Numbered from the stretch's first letter, positions 25,901 through 36,150 are shown. The stretch is DNA of 64,000 nt from Paraburkholderia phytofirmans PsJN (GCF_000020125.1 NC_010681.1:682001-746000), one strand, 5' to 3'. The notes: generated by a model from the letters alone, not told the origin. Translations and numbers: made by a program.

Positions 25901-27079
25901 ATCAACCTCGCGCGCACCGCGATGATGGGCGTCGGCTACAAGGCGCAGCGTCTCGGCAACGAAGTGCTGAAGAAGTTCACGAAGAAGCAGACGGCGCACC
26001 CGCCGGCAACCGTCGGCAAGCCGCCGGTCACGCAGCAGGTGATCCACTTCATGAACAAGAAGATGCCGGGCAATCTGCCGAAGAAGACCGCGCGCGCGTT
26101 GCTCGATATCGAGGACAACAAGATCGTCCCGATCATCCGCAATCCGAAGACGACCACCGCCGACACGGAAGCGGTGTTCTACTTCCCGGGCTGCGGATCC
26201 GAGCGCCTGTTCTCGCAGGTCGGCCTTGCCACGCAGGCCATGCTGTGGGAAGCGGGTGTGCAAACCGTACTGCCGCCGGGCTATCTGTGCTGCGGCTATC
26301 CTCAGCGCGGTTCGGGCCAGTTCGACAAAGCCGAGCAGATCGTCACGGATAACCGCGTGCTGTTCCACCGCGTCGCCAATACGCTGAACTACCTCGACAT
26401 CAAAACCGTGGTGGTGTCGTGCGGCACGTGCTACGACCAGCTTGCCGGCTACGAATTCGAGAAGATTTTCCCGGGCTGCCGGATCATCGACATCCACGAG
26501 TTTCTGCTGGAGAAAGGCATGAAGCTCGACGGCGTGAACGGCGTGCGCTACATGTACCACGACCCGTGCCACACGCCGATCAAGACGATGGACCCGATCA
26601 AGCTCGTCAACCAGTTGATGGGTTCGGAGAAGGACGGCTACAAGATCGAGAAGAACGATCGCTGCTGTGGCGAATCCGGCACACTCGCGGTCACCCGTCC
26701 TGACATTTCGACACAGGTTCGCTTCCGCAAGGAAGAGGAGATTCGCAAGGGCGCGGCGAAGCTGCGCGGCATTCCTTTGGTGGCCGAAGCGGGCGCGAAC
26801 GGCATCAACCCGGCGAACGCATCGGCCGGCTCGGCCGGTGCGCCTGAAGGGTCGGTGCTCAAGGCCGGCGACGGTCCGCAGCCGAAGGGCGCCACCGACG
26901 TGAAGATCCTCACGAGCTGCCCGTCCTGCCTGCAAGGTCTGTCGCGTTACAACGAAGACGCGGGCATCGAGGCGGACTACATCGTCGTCGAGATGGCACG
27001 TCACGTGCTCGGTGAAGACTGGATGGTCGACTACGTGCAGCGTGCGAACAATGGCGGAATCGAGCGCGTGCTGGTTTAA
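22985..27079 (+). CDS. Giant FAD/4Fe-4S oxidoreductase (GlcD/Dld-type with CCG domains)
   Basis: A 1364-residue single-chain enzyme. The N-terminal 180 residues match the DUF3683 extension. An FAD-binding PCMH domain follows ([13 protein letters not shown] near residue 223), then an FAD-oxidase C-terminal domain (ending about 830, with [13 protein letters not shown]). Next come two ferredoxin clusters ([11 protein letters not shown] near 857 and [11 protein letters not shown] near 918), and two cysteine-rich CCG modules ([11 protein letters not shown] near 1102; CCGESGT near 1226; CPSCLQGL near the end). It resembles a fusion of glycolate oxidase GlcD and GlcF or YdiJ-type D-2-hydroxyacid dehydrogenases. 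The substrate is probably a D-2-hydroxy acid. The electron acceptor is unknown. Confidence 0.9.
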   Translation: MNAPQVFDPHGAAATVAADPEARLREIPYNYTSFSDREIVIRLLGDEAWAVLAELRAERRTGRSARMLYEVLGDIWVVRRNPYLQDDLLDNPKRRAMLIEALHHRLSEIEKRRRADLTEHGDEAGVDRAARVETLVQAARRAVDEFASEFQKTYDLRKRATKVLGKVTEKDNIKFDGLSRVSHVTDATDWRVEYPFVVLTPDTEAEIAGMIKACFELGLTVIPRGGGTGYTGGAVPLTPFSAVINTEKLEQLGAVEMTELPGVDRKVATIFSGAGVVTRRVTEAAEQAGFVFAVDPTSLDASCVGGNVAMNAGGKKAVLWGTALDNLAWWRMVDPEGNWLEVTRLDHNMGKIHDIEVARFRLDWFDGNYAPGEKLMRTEALDIKGRVFRKEGLGKDVTDKFLAGLPGVQKEGCDGLITSARWVLHKMPAHTRTVCLEFFGQARDAIPSIVEIKDYLFETSKQGGAILAGLEHLDERYLRAVGYATKSKRNAFPKMVLIGDIVGDDADAVAQATSEVVRMANGKSGEGFVAVNAEARKRFWLDRSRTAAIAKHTNAFKINEDVVIPLDRMGEYTDGIERINIELSIKNKLQLVDALEAFFKGGKLPLGKSDDANEIPSAELLEDRVQQALDLLKRVRTRWEFLRDKLDLSLREAQHYLVGLGYEAMAEKFADRVDAQPDVNVFHVTQDRTIRVSWKQEIRAELRQIFNGGEFKPILDEAQAIHKQVLRGRVFVALHMHAGDGNVHTNLPVNSDNYEMLQDAHTAVARIMKLARSLDGVISGEHGIGITKLEFLTEDEISEFRQYKQRVDPHGRFNAGKLLEGADLRNAYTPSFGLMGYESLIMQQSDIGAISESIKDCLRCGKCKPVCATHVPRANLLYSPRNKILATSLLVEAFLYEEQTRRGVSIKHWDEFNDVADHCTVCHKCVTPCPVKIDFGDVTMNMRNLLRKMGKKKFNPGNAAGMFFLNATNPQTINLARTAMMGVGYKAQRLGNEVLKKFTKKQTAHPPATVGKPPVTQQVIHFMNKKMPGNLPKKTARALLDIEDNKIVPIIRNPKTTTADTEAVFYFPGCGSERLFSQVGLATQAMLWEAGVQTVLPPGYLCCGYPQRGSGQFDKAEQIVTDNRVLFHRVANTLNYLDIKTVVVSCGTCYDQLAGYEFEKIFPGCRIIDIHEFLLEKGMKLDGVNGVRYMYHDPCHTPIKTMDPIKLVNQLMGSEKDGYKIEKNDRCCGESGTLAVTRPDISTQVRFRKEEEIRKGAAKLRGIPLVAEAGANGINPANASAGSAGAPEGSVLKAGDGPQPKGATDVKILTSCPSCLQGLSRYNEDAGIEADYIVVEMARHVLGEDWMVDYVQRANNGGIERVLV

Positions 27080-27113
27080 TGGCACGACTGACGATTTTTG
27101 CCTGAGGACGACG

Positions 27114-27542
27114 ATGGATTGCGTTTTTTGCCGTGAAGATGGCGGCGATGTGCTGTGGCACGACGACACCTTGCGTGTCGTCCTCGCCGATGAACACGAT
27201 TACCCGGGCTTCTGCCGGGTCATCTGGAACGAGCATGTGGCCGAGTTTTCCGACCTCGACGGACATGACCGCGATCGCGTGATGAAGGCCGTGTACGCGG
27301 TCGAGCGCGCGATCCGGCGCATCCTTGTCCCGGCAAAGGTCAACCTGGCGAGCCTCGGCAACCAGGTTCCGCACGTGCACTGGCATGTGATTCCGCGTTT
27401 TTCAAACGACGCTCATTTCCCGCTGCCCATCTGGGCGCCGCGCCAGCGCACGGTGTCCGAAGCCATGCTGTCGTCGCGCCGCGCGCAAGCTACGTTGCTG
27501 CGCGAAGCGGTCCGGCAGGAAATCGAACTGGCGCTGGCTTGA
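27114..27542 (+). CDS. HIT-family hydrolase
   Basis: This 142-residue protein has the histidine triad H87-V-H89-W-H91 (PHVHWHVIPRF), which hydrolyses or transfers nucleotide phosphate bonds. The N-terminal C3-x-x-C6 (DCVFC) is typical of HIT proteins that bind zinc. The start at ATG 27114 lies about 35 bp after the oxidoreductase stop, so both are probably on one transcript. The physiological substrate is unknown; AMP-lysine-type or dinucleotide substrates are usual for the family. Confidence 0.9.
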   Translation: MDCVFCREDGGDVLWHDDTLRVVLADEHDYPGFCRVIWNEHVAEFSDLDGHDRDRVMKAVYAVERAIRRILVPAKVNLASLGNQVPHVHWHVIPRFSNDAHFPLPIWAPRQRTVSEAMLSSRRAQATLLREAVRQEIELALA

Positions 27543-27626
27543 GCTTGAATCTCGCGAACCTGTCGCATCCGCGCCAGGCCCGCGAAGGGCAAGAAGAATT
27601 GAGGCGGCGTTCTTTATGAGGTCAAT

Positions 27627-28040
27627 ATGAGTGGACTGACTCCCGATACTCCGGTGCCGACCGGCGTCGTCGTGCATTCCAAATCGCGTGTGCTCGAATT
27701 GCAGTACGCAAACGGCGAATCTTATCGACTGCCGTTCGAACTGCTGCGCGTGTATTCGCCATCGGCGGAAGTGATGGGCCACGGCCCCGGTCAGGAAACG
27801 TTGCAGACCGGCAAACGCGAAGTAACGATCACGATGATCGAAGGCGTCGGCAACTACGCGCTGCAGCCGACTTTCTCGGATGGACACGCCACCGGCATCT
27901 ATTCGTGGGACCTGCTGCACGACATGGCCGTGCGCCAGGATGAACTCTGGCGCGACTATCTCGCCAAACTTCAGGCGGCCGGCGTCGACCGCGATACGCC
28001 GATGGTTCAAGCCGGCGCTGCGCACGGGCACTGTCACTGA
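27627..28040 (+). CDS. DUF971 / gamma-butyrobetaine hydroxylase-like N-terminal domain protein
   Basis: The 137-residue protein consists of a single DUF971 (GBBH-like_N) domain. Diagnostic parts are [20 protein letters not shown] at residues 15-34 and the [19 protein letters not shown] segment near 85-103. In bacteria such stand-alone domains are often found beside ubiE and in Fe-S-related contexts. No enzymatic activity is assigned. It lies 67 bp upstream of ubiE on the same strand, so co-expression is likely. Confidence 0.88.
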   Translation: MSGLTPDTPVPTGVVVHSKSRVLELQYANGESYRLPFELLRVYSPSAEVMGHGPGQETLQTGKREVTITMIEGVGNYALQPTFSDGHATGIYSWDLLHDMAVRQDELWRDYLAKLQAAGVDRDTPMVQAGAAHGHCH

Positions 28041-28107
28041 TACGATTCGCCCCGAACGCCGCGCTGATGCGGCGCAACATTTCAGAATACGCGAAAGGAC
28101 GAGCGCG

Positions 28108-28839
28108 ATGAGCAAAACCCACTTCGGCTTTCAATCGGTCGACGAACAGGACAAGGCGCAGAAGGTGGCGGGCGTGTTCCACTCGGTTGCCGCCAACTAC
28201 GACCTGATGAACGACCTGATGTCGGGCGGGTTGCACCGCGCGTGGAAGATGTTCACGATCGCCCAGGCCAATGTGCGGCCGGGCTACAAGGTCCTCGATA
28301 TCGCGGGCGGCACGGGCGATCTGTCGAAGGCGTTCGCGAAGCAGGCGGGCGACACCGGTGAAGTCTGGCACACCGACATCAATGAATCGATGCTGCGGGT
28401 GGGCCGCGACCGTCTGCTGGACAAGGGCGTGATTACGCCGGCGCTGCTTTGCGACGCCGAGAAAATCCCCTTTCCGGACAATTACTTCGACGTGGTCACG
28501 GTGGCATTCGGCTTGCGCAACATGACGCATAAAGATGTGGCGCTGGCGGAAATGCGGCGCGTGCTGAAACCGGCGGGGCGTCTGCTGGTGCTGGAATTTT
28601 CGAAGGTGTGGGATCCGCTCAAAAAGGTCTACGACGTCTATTCTTTTAAGGTGTTGCCGTGGTTGGGCGAACGCTTTGCGAAAGATGCCGAGAGCTATCA
28701 ATACCTCGCGGAATCGATCCGGATGCATCCGGACCAGGAAACTTTGAAAACAATGATGGAACAAGCGGGCCTGGACGGCGTCAAATATTACAATTTGTCA
28801 GCTGGCGTGGTAGCTTTACATGTGGGGACCAAATACTAG
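28108..28839 (+). CDS. ubiE: Bifunctional demethylmenaquinone/2-methoxy-6-polyprenyl-benzoquinol methylase UbiE
   Basis: This 243-residue class I SAM methyltransferase carries out the C-methylation step of ubiquinone synthesis. The SAM motif [12 protein letters not shown] lies near residue 66, the UbiE/COQ5 signature [18 protein letters not shown] at about 31-48, and the second signature [15 protein letters not shown] near 132. The start is ATG 28108; the larger open frame upstream has no ribosome site. It is the first of three ubiquinone genes in this stretch (ubiE, ubiJ, ubiB). Confidence 0.96.
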   Translation: MSKTHFGFQSVDEQDKAQKVAGVFHSVAANYDLMNDLMSGGLHRAWKMFTIAQANVRPGYKVLDIAGGTGDLSKAFAKQAGDTGEVWHTDINESMLRVGRDRLLDKGVITPALLCDAEKIPFPDNYFDVVTVAFGLRNMTHKDVALAEMRRVLKPAGRLLVLEFSKVWDPLKKVYDVYSFKVLPWLGERFAKDAESYQYLAESIRMHPDQETLKTMMEQAGLDGVKYYNLSAGVVALHVGTKY

Positions 28840-28877
28840 GGTCCCTAACCCATCGATTTTTAAAGGAAAGTACGAAA

Positions 28878-29870
28878 ATGTCCGATTCAGGTGTGTTATC
28901 TCCCCGTAAGGTTGGGCGGTCGCTGGTGAGAAGAATCGGACTGATCGCGGTGGTCGGTCTGATCATGGCCGGCTCCCTCGCTTCGCTCGATGCGGAAGCT
29001 CGCCGCATGGGCGGTGGCCGCAGCATCGGCCGTCAGTCGAATAGCGTGACGCAGCAGTCCGCGCCGTCGCAACCCTCCCAAAGCAATCAGGCCATGCAGC
29101 AGCGCGCGCAACCGGCTCCGGCGCCCGCGCCGACGCCCGCCGCGCAGCCTAACCGGTCGCGCTGGCTCGGGCCGATCGCCGGTCTGGCGGCCGGTCTCGG
29201 CATCGCCGCGTTGCTGTCGCACTTTGGCCTAGGCGGGGCGTTCGCGGGCGCCATGGCCAATATCATCGTGATTGCGATCATCGCCATGATCGGCATCTGG
29301 CTGATTCGCCGCTTTATGGGTCGCAAGCGTGACTCGGCGCAACCGGCGTATGCGGGCAGTTCGCCGTCGCTGAACTCGGGCGGCACGGGCTACTCGCAGG
29401 AACCGCGTTATAGCGCGCCGCCCACCGGCTCGTATCTCGAACAGCAAGGCAACCCGCTCAACACGCCGACCATCAACGCCGCGCCCGTGGTGCCGGCCGG
29501 CTTCGACTCGGAAGCCTTCCTGCGCAACGCCAAGGTCTACTTCGTACGTCTGCAGGCCGCATGGGACGTCGGCAACACCGAGGACATCCGCGAATTCACC
29601 ACGCCGGAGATGTTCGCCGAGGTGAAGGTCGATCTGTCCTCGCGCGGCGCCGAGACGAATCAGACGGACGTGGTGCAACTGAACGCCGAACTGCTGGGCG
29701 TGGAAGAGCGCGCCAACGAATATTTCGCCAGCGTCCGCTTCTCGGGCCTGATTCGCGAGGCGCCGGGCGCGGCGGCGGAGCCGTTCGTCGAAGTCTGGAA
29801 CCTGTCCAAGGCGAACCGTCCCGGCGAAGGCTGGCTGCTGGCCGGCATCCAGCAGGTGGCGCAGCACTGA
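28878..29870 (+). CDS. Tim44-like domain protein, membrane-associated
   Basis: The protein has 330 residues from ATG 28878. The order is a hydrophobic N-terminal signal or anchor (RRIGLIAVVGLIMAGSLASL), a low-complexity Gln/Pro/Ala region (about 55-95), two hydrophobic segments around 96-145 (the second, NIIVIAIIAMIGIWLIRRFM, is a clear span), another low-complexity linker, and a C-terminal Tim44-like domain (about 205-330). Bacterial proteins of this type are found beside ubiquinone genes in many betaproteobacteria. Their role is not known. A strong terminator follows at 29980-30014. Confidence 0.85.
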   Translation: MSDSGVLSPRKVGRSLVRRIGLIAVVGLIMAGSLASLDAEARRMGGGRSIGRQSNSVTQQSAPSQPSQSNQAMQQRAQPAPAPAPTPAAQPNRSRWLGPIAGLAAGLGIAALLSHFGLGGAFAGAMANIIVIAIIAMIGIWLIRRFMGRKRDSAQPAYAGSSPSLNSGGTGYSQEPRYSAPPTGSYLEQQGNPLNTPTINAAPVVPAGFDSEAFLRNAKVYFVRLQAAWDVGNTEDIREFTTPEMFAEVKVDLSSRGAETNQTDVVQLNAELLGVEERANEYFASVRFSGLIREAPGAAAEPFVEVWNLSKANRPGEGWLLAGIQQVAQH

Positions 29871-29979
29871 GGCGGGCGGTGCAACAGGGGCTGCGCGACG
29901 CAACAGCGCCTTCTGACTTCGCACCGCACGTTGGCCGTTCGGCATAGCAGGCCGCGAAGCGAACGGACGTTACAATAGG

Positions 29980-30014
29980 AACCCGCGCGGGCACCTCGCT
30001 CGCGCGGGTTTTTT
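29980..30014 (+). terminator. Intrinsic terminator after the Tim44-like gene
   Basis: A 10-bp perfect stem AACCCGCGCG / CGCGCGGGTT (29980-29989 with 30001-30010) with an 11-base loop is followed by a T-run to 30014. It ends only 13 bases before the ubiJ start. A -10-like TACAAT at 29971-29976 directly precedes it. Confidence 0.8.
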
Positions 30015-30027
30015 CTTGCCACTTTCA

Positions 30028-30672
30028 ATGACCCTCGCCGCCAAGCCCTTCGCTGCTGCTGTCAATCATCTGCTCGCCCGCGAATCGTGGGCTCGTGAGC
30101 GCCTCGCCCCCTACGCGGGCAAGACCGCGAGACTGTCCTGTCCGCCGGTCGTGCTGATGCTGCTGGTGCAACCGGACGGCTATCTGAGCGCGGTCGCCGC
30201 CACCGAGGCGCAGCAGTTCGACGTGACCATTTCCGTGCCGTCCGACGCGCTGCCCGCCTTCGTACAAGGCGGCCAGGCGGCGGTGATGAAGCATGTGAAG
30301 ATCGAAGGCGATGCCGAATTCGCCACCGTGATCGCCAGGCTCGCCGAACATCTGCGCTGGGAGCCGGAAGAAGACCTGGCCAAATTCATCGGCGACGGCC
30401 CGGCCTATAGGGTGGCGTCGGTCGTACGCACGGTTGGCGAACATGTGCAGCGGACCGGCCGCAATCTGCTCGACACCGCCGCCGAATATCTGCTCGACGA
30501 GAATCCGCAACTGGTGCGCCGTGCCGCGCTGGAAGACTTCAACGTCGAACTGGCTCGCGCGCGCGACGCATTGGCGCGCGTGGAAAAGCGCCTTGAGCGT
30601 CTTGAACAGAAGGTCGAAGCCCGCGGCGCTCATGCGTCGGGCGGCGCCGCCACGTCGCGCGGCACGCGCTAG
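30028..30672 (+). CDS. ubiJ: Ubiquinone biosynthesis accessory factor UbiJ (SCP2 domain)
   Basis: The protein has 214 residues from ATG 30028. The first 120 form an SCP2 sterol-carrier-like lipid-binding domain (PPVVLMLLVQPDGYLSAV and HVKIEGDAEFATVIARLA). The C-terminal part is helical and charged (LARARDALARVEKRLERLEQ), as in E. coli UbiJ, which scaffolds the soluble Ubi complex and binds the polyprenyl intermediates. It lies directly upstream of ubiB, a pairing conserved in proteobacteria. Confidence 0.9.
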   Translation: MTLAAKPFAAAVNHLLARESWARERLAPYAGKTARLSCPPVVLMLLVQPDGYLSAVAATEAQQFDVTISVPSDALPAFVQGGQAAVMKHVKIEGDAEFATVIARLAEHLRWEPEEDLAKFIGDGPAYRVASVVRTVGEHVQRTGRNLLDTAAEYLLDENPQLVRRAALEDFNVELARARDALARVEKRLERLEQKVEARGAHASGGAATSRGTR

Positions 30673-30687
30673 TCACCGGGCACAACT

Positions 30688-32265
30688 ATGCGTTTTCTGC
30701 GTTTCCTCAAGATTTTCTTTACGGTCATCCGCTTCGGTCTCGATGAGATGATGCTTAGCCGCGTCAACGACCGGCGCGTGCGTCTGCTGCTGCGTATCAC
30801 CACGATCGGCCGCAAGTTCGACGCGCCGCCGGGCGTGCGTCTGCGGCTCGCGCTGGAAAGCCTCGGACCAATCTTCGTCAAGTTCGGGCAGGTTTTGTCG
30901 ACGCGGCGCGATCTGCTGCCAGTCGATATCGCCGACGAACTCGCCAAGCTCCAGGATCAGGTGCCGCCGTTCGAATCGGCGGTGGCGATCAGGCTGGTGG
31001 AAAATGCGCTCGGCGCACCGGTCGACGTGCTGTTCGACGACTTCGAGCGGGTGCCGGTGGCGAGCGCGTCGATCGCGCAGGTGCACTTCGCTACGGTGAA
31101 GGCAGGGCAGCACGCCGGCAAGGCGGTGGCCGTGAAGGTGCTGCGCCCGAACATGCTGCCCGTGATCGATTCCGACCTCGCGTTGCTGCGCGATATCGCC
31201 GTGTGGGCCGAGCGCCTGTGGGCCGACGGCAAGCGTCTGAAGCCGCGCGAGGTGGTCGCCGAATTCGACAAATACCTGCACGACGAACTCGACCTGATGC
31301 GCGAGGCGGCCAACGGCAGCCAGTTGCGGCGCAACTTCGCCGGGCTCGATCTGCTGCTGGTGCCGGAGATGTACTGGGAGTTCTGCACGCCCACGGTGCT
31401 CGTCATGGAGCGCATGGTCGGCGTGCCGATCAGCCAGGTGGAGACGCTGCGCGCCGCGGGTGTGGATATTCCGAAGCTTGCGCGCGAAGGCGTCGAAATC
31501 TTCTTCACCCAGGTGTTCCGCGACGGCTTTTTTCACGCCGACATGCACCCGGGCAACATTCAGGTGAGTCTCGATCCGGCGCACTTCGGCCGCTATATCG
31601 CGCTCGACTTCGGCATTATCGGCGCGCTGTCGGACTTCGATAAGAACTACCTCGCGCAGAACTTCCTCGCGTTCTTCAAGCGCGATTACCATCGCGTCGC
31701 CACGCTGCATCTGGAGTCGGGCTGGGTACCGCCGACCACCCGCGTCGAGGAACTCGAGAGCGCCATTCGTGCGGTCTGCGAGCCGTACTTTGATCGCGCG
31801 CTGAAGGATATTTCGCTCGGCCAGGTTCTGATGCGCCTGTTCTCGACCTCGCGCCGTTTCAATGTCGAGATCCAGCCGCAACTGGTGCTGCTGCAAAAGA
31901 CCATGTTGAACGTGGAAGGGCTCGGCCGCTCGCTCGATCCTGAACTGGATCTGTGGAAGACGGCCAAGCCTTACCTCGAGCGCTGGATGAACGAACAGAT
32001 CGGCCTGCGCGGCTGGTACGAGCGTCTGAAGATCGAGGCGCCGCAGTGGAGCAAGACACTGCCGCAGTTGCCGCGCCTGATTCATCATGCGCTGGCCGAG
32101 CGTCATGACAACAAACGCGGCGCGAACGACGACATGATTCGCCAGATTCTGCTCGAGCAGAAGCGCACCAACCGGCTGTTGCAAGGCTTGCTGCTGTTCG
32201 GTGTGGCGGTCGGCGTCGGCGCGGTGTTGGCGCGGGCGTTTCTGGCGCTCGCTTACGGCGGTTGA
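30688..32265 (+). CDS. ubiB: Ubiquinone biosynthesis regulatory kinase-like protein UbiB
   Basis: The 525-residue protein belongs to the UbiB/ADCK atypical kinase family. It has the KxGQ motif ([16 protein letters not shown] near residue 70), the Ala-rich nucleotide loop [14 protein letters not shown], the catalytic HADMHPGN segment and ALDFGIIG. Two hydrophobic segments at the C-terminus ([20 protein letters not shown]) anchor it in the inner membrane. The ATPase activity supports ubiquinone synthesis, probably by moving lipid intermediates. It begins 15 bp after ubiJ and forms an operon with it. Confidence 0.95.
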   Translation: MRFLRFLKIFFTVIRFGLDEMMLSRVNDRRVRLLLRITTIGRKFDAPPGVRLRLALESLGPIFVKFGQVLSTRRDLLPVDIADELAKLQDQVPPFESAVAIRLVENALGAPVDVLFDDFERVPVASASIAQVHFATVKAGQHAGKAVAVKVLRPNMLPVIDSDLALLRDIAVWAERLWADGKRLKPREVVAEFDKYLHDELDLMREAANGSQLRRNFAGLDLLLVPEMYWEFCTPTVLVMERMVGVPISQVETLRAAGVDIPKLAREGVEIFFTQVFRDGFFHADMHPGNIQVSLDPAHFGRYIALDFGIIGALSDFDKNYLAQNFLAFFKRDYHRVATLHLESGWVPPTTRVEELESAIRAVCEPYFDRALKDISLGQVLMRLFSTSRRFNVEIQPQLVLLQKTMLNVEGLGRSLDPELDLWKTAKPYLERWMNEQIGLRGWYERLKIEAPQWSKTLPQLPRLIHHALAERHDNKRGANDDMIRQILLEQKRTNRLLQGLLLFGVAVGVGAVLARAFLALAYGG

Positions 32266-32288
32266 TTGCGATCCCTGCGAGGTAACTG

Positions 32289-32912
32289 ATGAGCGACCCG
32301 ACCCAACCTTCCGCGCCTGAGTTTGAGAGCCGCGATCCCAACTCGCCCGAGTTCTGGGACGAGCGTTTCGAGCGCGGCTTCATGCCGTGGGATCAGGCGG
32401 GCGTGCCGTCCGCGTTTGAGTCGTTCGCCGCGCGCCACGCCGGCGCCGCCGTGCTGATTCCAGGTTGCGGCAGTGCGTACGAAGCGGTCTGGCTGGCCGG
32501 GCACGGCTACCCGGTCCGGGCGATCGACTTTTCGCCGGCTGCGGTTGCGGCGGCGCATGAGCAACTGGGCGCACAGCATGCGGATCTGGTGGAGCAGGCG
32601 GATTTCTTCACATACGAACTGCCTTTTACACCCGCCTGGATTTACGAGCGCGCTTTCCTTTGCGCGCTGCCGCTCGCGCGCCGTGCTGACTATGCGCGAC
32701 GAATGGCCGACCTGCTGCCCGGCGGCGCGTTGCTCGCAGGCTTCTTTTTTATCGGCGCGACGCCGAAAGGGCCGCCGTTCGGCATCGAGCGCGCGGAACT
32801 CGACGGGCTGCTCAAGCCGTACTTCGAGCTGATCGAAGACGAACCCGTGCACGACTCGATCGCCGTCTTCGCGGGACGTGAGCGCTGGCTAACCTGGCGT
32901 CGCCGCGTTTGA
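32289..32912 (+). CDS. TPMT-family SAM-dependent methyltransferase
   Basis: This 207-residue protein opens with the family pattern SPEFWDERFERGFMPWDQ (residues 20-37) and has the SAM loop VLIPGCGSAYEAVWLAG near 57. This matches bacterial thiopurine methyltransferase-like enzymes, some of which methylate tellurite, selenium compounds or thiocyanate. The substrate is unknown here. GAGG precedes ATG 32289, 23 bp after ubiB. Confidence 0.85.
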   Translation: MSDPTQPSAPEFESRDPNSPEFWDERFERGFMPWDQAGVPSAFESFAARHAGAAVLIPGCGSAYEAVWLAGHGYPVRAIDFSPAAVAAAHEQLGAQHADLVEQADFFTYELPFTPAWIYERAFLCALPLARRADYARRMADLLPGGALLAGFFFIGATPKGPPFGIERAELDGLLKPYFELIEDEPVHDSIAVFAGRERWLTWRRRV

Positions 32913-33042
32913 CTGCGAGACTGCAGTGCTTGATGGCGACGCCCGTCGCACTTGATTCGACTACCGCCGCCCCCACTTAACGCAACGGCGGCTGCGTCGG
33001 GCGCTTGTCCCCGAAATCCGGGGGCGGGATATCGTTTGCGGC

Positions 33043-33048
33043 TATAAT
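33043..33048 (+). promoter_or_regulatory. Probable -10 box before fmdB
   Basis: A perfect TATAAT lies 46 bases before the fmdB start, preceded by TTGCGGC. No good -35 is visible at 17 bp. Confidence 0.45.
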
Positions 33049-33094
33049 TCAAGGCTTTGCAAGCGTTTACTAGATTTCAGTAGGGAAAAAGATC

Positions 33095-33472
33095 ATGCCG
33101 ATCTACGCTTATCGTTGCGAATCATGCGGCTTCGGGAAGGACGTGCTTCAGAAGATCAGCGACCCGCAATTGACGCAGTGTCCTGAGTGCGGGAAAGACA
33201 CATTTCGCAAGCAGGTCACGGCCGCCGGCTTCCAGTTGAAGGGCTCCGGCTGGTACGTGACCGACTTTCGCGGCGGCAACGGCGGCGCGAGCGCGCCGGC
33301 CAAGCCCGACGCCAACGGCGCCTCGAATGGCGCCTCCGGCGAGAGCGCGAGCGCCAATAACGGCGCCACGCAATCCGACGCGGCGCCGGCCAGCAGCACG
33401 GCTGCGACGCCGTCCGCGCCTGCTGCCGCACCAGCCGCTTCGGCGAGTTCGAGCGGTTCCGGCAGCACCTAG
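33095..33472 (+). CDS. FmdB-family zinc ribbon protein
   Basis: This 125-residue protein has an N-terminal zinc ribbon with C8-x-x-C11 and C29-x-x-C32 (MPIYAYRCESCG and CPECGKD), the FmdB/CxxC_CXXC_SSSS pattern, and then an 'AGFQLKGSGWYVTDF' segment. The last 60 residues are Ala/Ser/Gly/Asn-rich and disordered. FmdB-like proteins are small putative regulators of unknown mechanism. It starts a run of co-oriented genes with the DUF502 gene and aspS, an order common in betaproteobacteria. Confidence 0.9.
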   Translation: MPIYAYRCESCGFGKDVLQKISDPQLTQCPECGKDTFRKQVTAAGFQLKGSGWYVTDFRGGNGGASAPAKPDANGASNGASGESASANNGATQSDAAPASSTAATPSAPAAAPAASASSSGSGST

Positions 33473-33547
33473 TAGGACTGCCGCCCTCCCGGGCGGCGCA
33501 CACGCCGCGCCTTGGGCTTCGGTCCGCGCGGCTTTCTGGCGGTACAC

Positions 33548-34201
33548 ATGACGACGAAAAAAACGACGCTCAAATCGGTGTTCCTGACTGGCCTGCTGGT
33601 GCTGGTGCCTCTGGCCATCACACTGTGGGTGCTCGGTCTGATCATCGGCACGATGGACCAGACGCTGCTTCTGTTGCCGCGCGCGTGGCAGCCGGAGCGC
33701 CTGTTCGGCTTTCGCCTGCCCGGCCTCGGCGCAGTGCTCACGCTCGCCTTTATCTTTGTCGTTGGGCTGTTGACGCAGAACTTCATTGGGCAGAAGCTCG
33801 TGAAGTGGTGGGAAGTCGTGGTCGCTCACATTCCCGTGGTCGGCCCGATCTACACCAGCGTCAAGCAGGTGTCCGATACCCTGCTGTCGAGCAGCGGCAA
33901 CGCGTTTCGCAAGGCGCTGCTGATCGAGTACCCGCGCCGCGGCTCCTATACGATTGCGTTTCTGACCGGCATTCCGGGCGGCGACGTCATCAATCACCTG
34001 AAAGAAGATCACGTCAGCGTGTATGTGCCGACTACGCCGAATCCAACCTCCGGCTTCTTCCTGATGGTGCCCAAGAGCGAAGTGATCGAGCTCGACATGA
34101 CGGTCGACGCCGCGCTCAAGTACATCGTCTCGATGGGCGTCGTGGCGCCGTCCGCGCCGCCGGCGCCGGTGCGCCGCACGACAGTCGAGCCTCCGCTGTA
34201 A
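33548..34201 (+). CDS. DUF502 family inner membrane protein
   Basis: The protein has 217 residues from ATG 33548. Two membrane spans near the N-terminus (VFLTGLLVLVPLAITLWVLG and LPGLGAVLTLAFIFVVGLL) are followed by the conserved DUF502 body (VAHIPVVGPIYTSVKQVSDT, then FLTGIPGG and VPTTPNPTSGFFLMVPKSE). The function is unknown. The DUF502-aspS neighbourhood is conserved, but no functional link is established. The gap to aspS is 63 bp. Confidence 0.9.
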   Translation: MTTKKTTLKSVFLTGLLVLVPLAITLWVLGLIIGTMDQTLLLLPRAWQPERLFGFRLPGLGAVLTLAFIFVVGLLTQNFIGQKLVKWWEVVVAHIPVVGPIYTSVKQVSDTLLSSSGNAFRKALLIEYPRRGSYTIAFLTGIPGGDVINHLKEDHVSVYVPTTPNPTSGFFLMVPKSEVIELDMTVDAALKYIVSMGVVAPSAPPAPVRRTTVEPPL

Positions 34202-34264
34202 CGCGGCACGTAGCGTTTCCATGCCACGCGCCGTTCAACCAATGCAAAACGAAAGACAAACATC

Positions 34265-36064
34265 ATGTCGATGAGATCTCAATACTGCGGTCTGGTGACC
34301 GAAGAACTGCTGGGCCAATCCGTCTCGCTGTGCGGCTGGGTGAGTCGCCGCCGCGACCATGGCGGCGTCATCTTCATCGACTTGCGCGATCGCGAAGGGC
34401 TCGTCCAGGTCGTCTGCGACCCGGACCGCGCGGAGATGTTCAAGGCCGCCGAAGGCGTGCGCAACGAGTTCTGCCTGCAGATCAAGGGTGTGGTTCGCGG
34501 CCGTCCGGAAGGCACCACGAACGCCGCGCTCAAGAGCGGCAAGATCGAAGTGCTGTGCCATGAACTGATCGTGCTGAACCCGTCGATCACGCCGCCGTTC
34601 CAGCTCGACGACGACAACCTGTCGGAAACCACGCGTCTCACGCATCGCGTGCTGGACCTGCGCCGTCCCCAGATGCAACACAACCTGCGTCTGCGTTACC
34701 GCGTCGCGATCGAGGCACGCAAGTATCTCGACTCGCTGGGCTTCATCGACATCGAAACGCCGATGCTCACCAAGAGCACGCCGGAAGGCGCGCGCGACTA
34801 CCTCGTGCCGTCGCGTACGAACCCGGGCCAGTTCTTCGCGCTGCCGCAATCGCCGCAACTATTCAAGCAGCTGCTGATGGTGGCGAACTTCGATCGCTAC
34901 TACCAGATCGTCAAGTGCTTCCGCGACGAAGACCTGCGCGCAGACCGTCAGCCGGAATTCACGCAGATCGACTGCGAGACTTCGTTCCTGTCGGAACAGG
35001 AAATTCGTGACCTGTTCGAAGACATGATCCGTCACGTCTTCAAGGAAACGATCGGCGTCACGCTGGACGAAAAATTCCCGGTCATGCTGTATTCGGAAGC
35101 CATGCGCCGCTTCGGTTCGGACAAGCCGGACCTGCGCGTGAAGCTCGAATTCACCGACCTCACGGACGCGGTCCGCGACGTCGACTTCAAGGTGTTCAGC
35201 ACGCCGGCCAACACGAAAGACGGCCGTGTCGCGGCCATTCGCGTGCCGAAGGGCGGCGAGCTCTCGCGTGGCGACATCGACAGCTACACGGAATTCGTGC
35301 GCATCTACGGCGCGAAGGGCCTCGCGTGGATCAAGGTCAACGAAGTCGCTAAGGGCCGCGACGGTCTGCAAAGCCCGATCGTCAAGAACCTGCACGACGA
35401 AGCGGTCAAGGCGATCATCGAGCGCACCGGCGCGCAAGACGGCGACATCATTTTCTTCGCGGCGGATCGCGCGAAGGTGGTGAACGACAGCCTCGGCGCA
35501 CTGCGTCTGAAGATCGGTCATTCGGAATTCGGCAAGGCCAATGGTCTCGTCGAGACCGGTTGGAAGCCGCTGTGGGTGGTCGACTTCCCGATGTTCGAAT
35601 ACGACGAGGAAGACAACCGCTACGTCGCCGCGCATCATCCGTTCACGAGCCCGAAGGACGAGCACCTCGAGTATCTGGAAACGGATCCGGCGCGTTGCCT
35701 CGCGAAGGCCTACGACATGGTGCTGAACGGCTGGGAAATCGGCGGCGGTTCGGTACGTATTCACCGTGAAGAAGTGCAGAGCAAGGTGTTCCGCGCGCTG
35801 AAGATCAACGCGGAAGAAGCGCAAGCCAAGTTCGGTTTCCTGCTCGACGCGCTGCAATACGGCGCGCCGCCGCACGGCGGTATCGCGTTCGGTCTGGACC
35901 GCATCGTCACGATGATGGCCGGCGCCGACTCGATCCGCGACGTGATCGCGTTCCCGAAGACCCAACGCGCGCAGTGTCTGCTCACGCAGGCGCCGAGCGA
36001 AGTGGACGAGCGCCAGTTGCGCGAATTGCATATCCGTCTGCGTCAGCCGGAACCGAAGGTGTAA
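34265..36064 (+). CDS. aspS: Aspartyl-tRNA synthetase
   Basis: A 599-residue class IIb synthetase. It has the OB-fold anticodon-binding domain (about 1-110, with [19 protein letters not shown]), class II motif 2 ([19 protein letters not shown] near 220), the bacterial GAD insertion (about 300-410), and motif 3 ([15 protein letters not shown] near 540). The long bacterial form with a GAD domain may be non-discriminating and work with GatCAB to make Asn-tRNA, but that depends on genes outside the window. A terminator follows at 36115-36150. Confidence 0.97.
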   Translation: MSMRSQYCGLVTEELLGQSVSLCGWVSRRRDHGGVIFIDLRDREGLVQVVCDPDRAEMFKAAEGVRNEFCLQIKGVVRGRPEGTTNAALKSGKIEVLCHELIVLNPSITPPFQLDDDNLSETTRLTHRVLDLRRPQMQHNLRLRYRVAIEARKYLDSLGFIDIETPMLTKSTPEGARDYLVPSRTNPGQFFALPQSPQLFKQLLMVANFDRYYQIVKCFRDEDLRADRQPEFTQIDCETSFLSEQEIRDLFEDMIRHVFKETIGVTLDEKFPVMLYSEAMRRFGSDKPDLRVKLEFTDLTDAVRDVDFKVFSTPANTKDGRVAAIRVPKGGELSRGDIDSYTEFVRIYGAKGLAWIKVNEVAKGRDGLQSPIVKNLHDEAVKAIIERTGAQDGDIIFFAADRAKVVNDSLGALRLKIGHSEFGKANGLVETGWKPLWVVDFPMFEYDEEDNRYVAAHHPFTSPKDEHLEYLETDPARCLAKAYDMVLNGWEIGGGSVRIHREEVQSKVFRALKINAEEAQAKFGFLLDALQYGAPPHGGIAFGLDRIVTMMAGADSIRDVIAFPKTQRAQCLLTQAPSEVDERQLRELHIRLRQPEPKV

Positions 36065-36082
36065 TGGCTTGAGTCCAGTCAG

Positions 36083-36150
36083 TGCTGTCTGAAAAACGAC
36101 AGCATGAGCAACCGAAAAAGGCGTGATCACTTCGTGTGATGCGCCTTTTT
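36083..36150 (+). terminator. Hairpin plus intrinsic terminator after aspS
   Basis: A 7-bp hairpin TGCTGTC / GACAGCA (36083-36104) is followed by a larger one: AAAAAGGCG pairs with CGCCTTTTT (36115-36123 with 36142-36150), enclosing ATCAC / GTGAT, then another T-rich stretch. This is the end of the aspS transcript, so a candidate nudB start at 36123 lies inside it and is unlikely. Confidence 0.75.
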
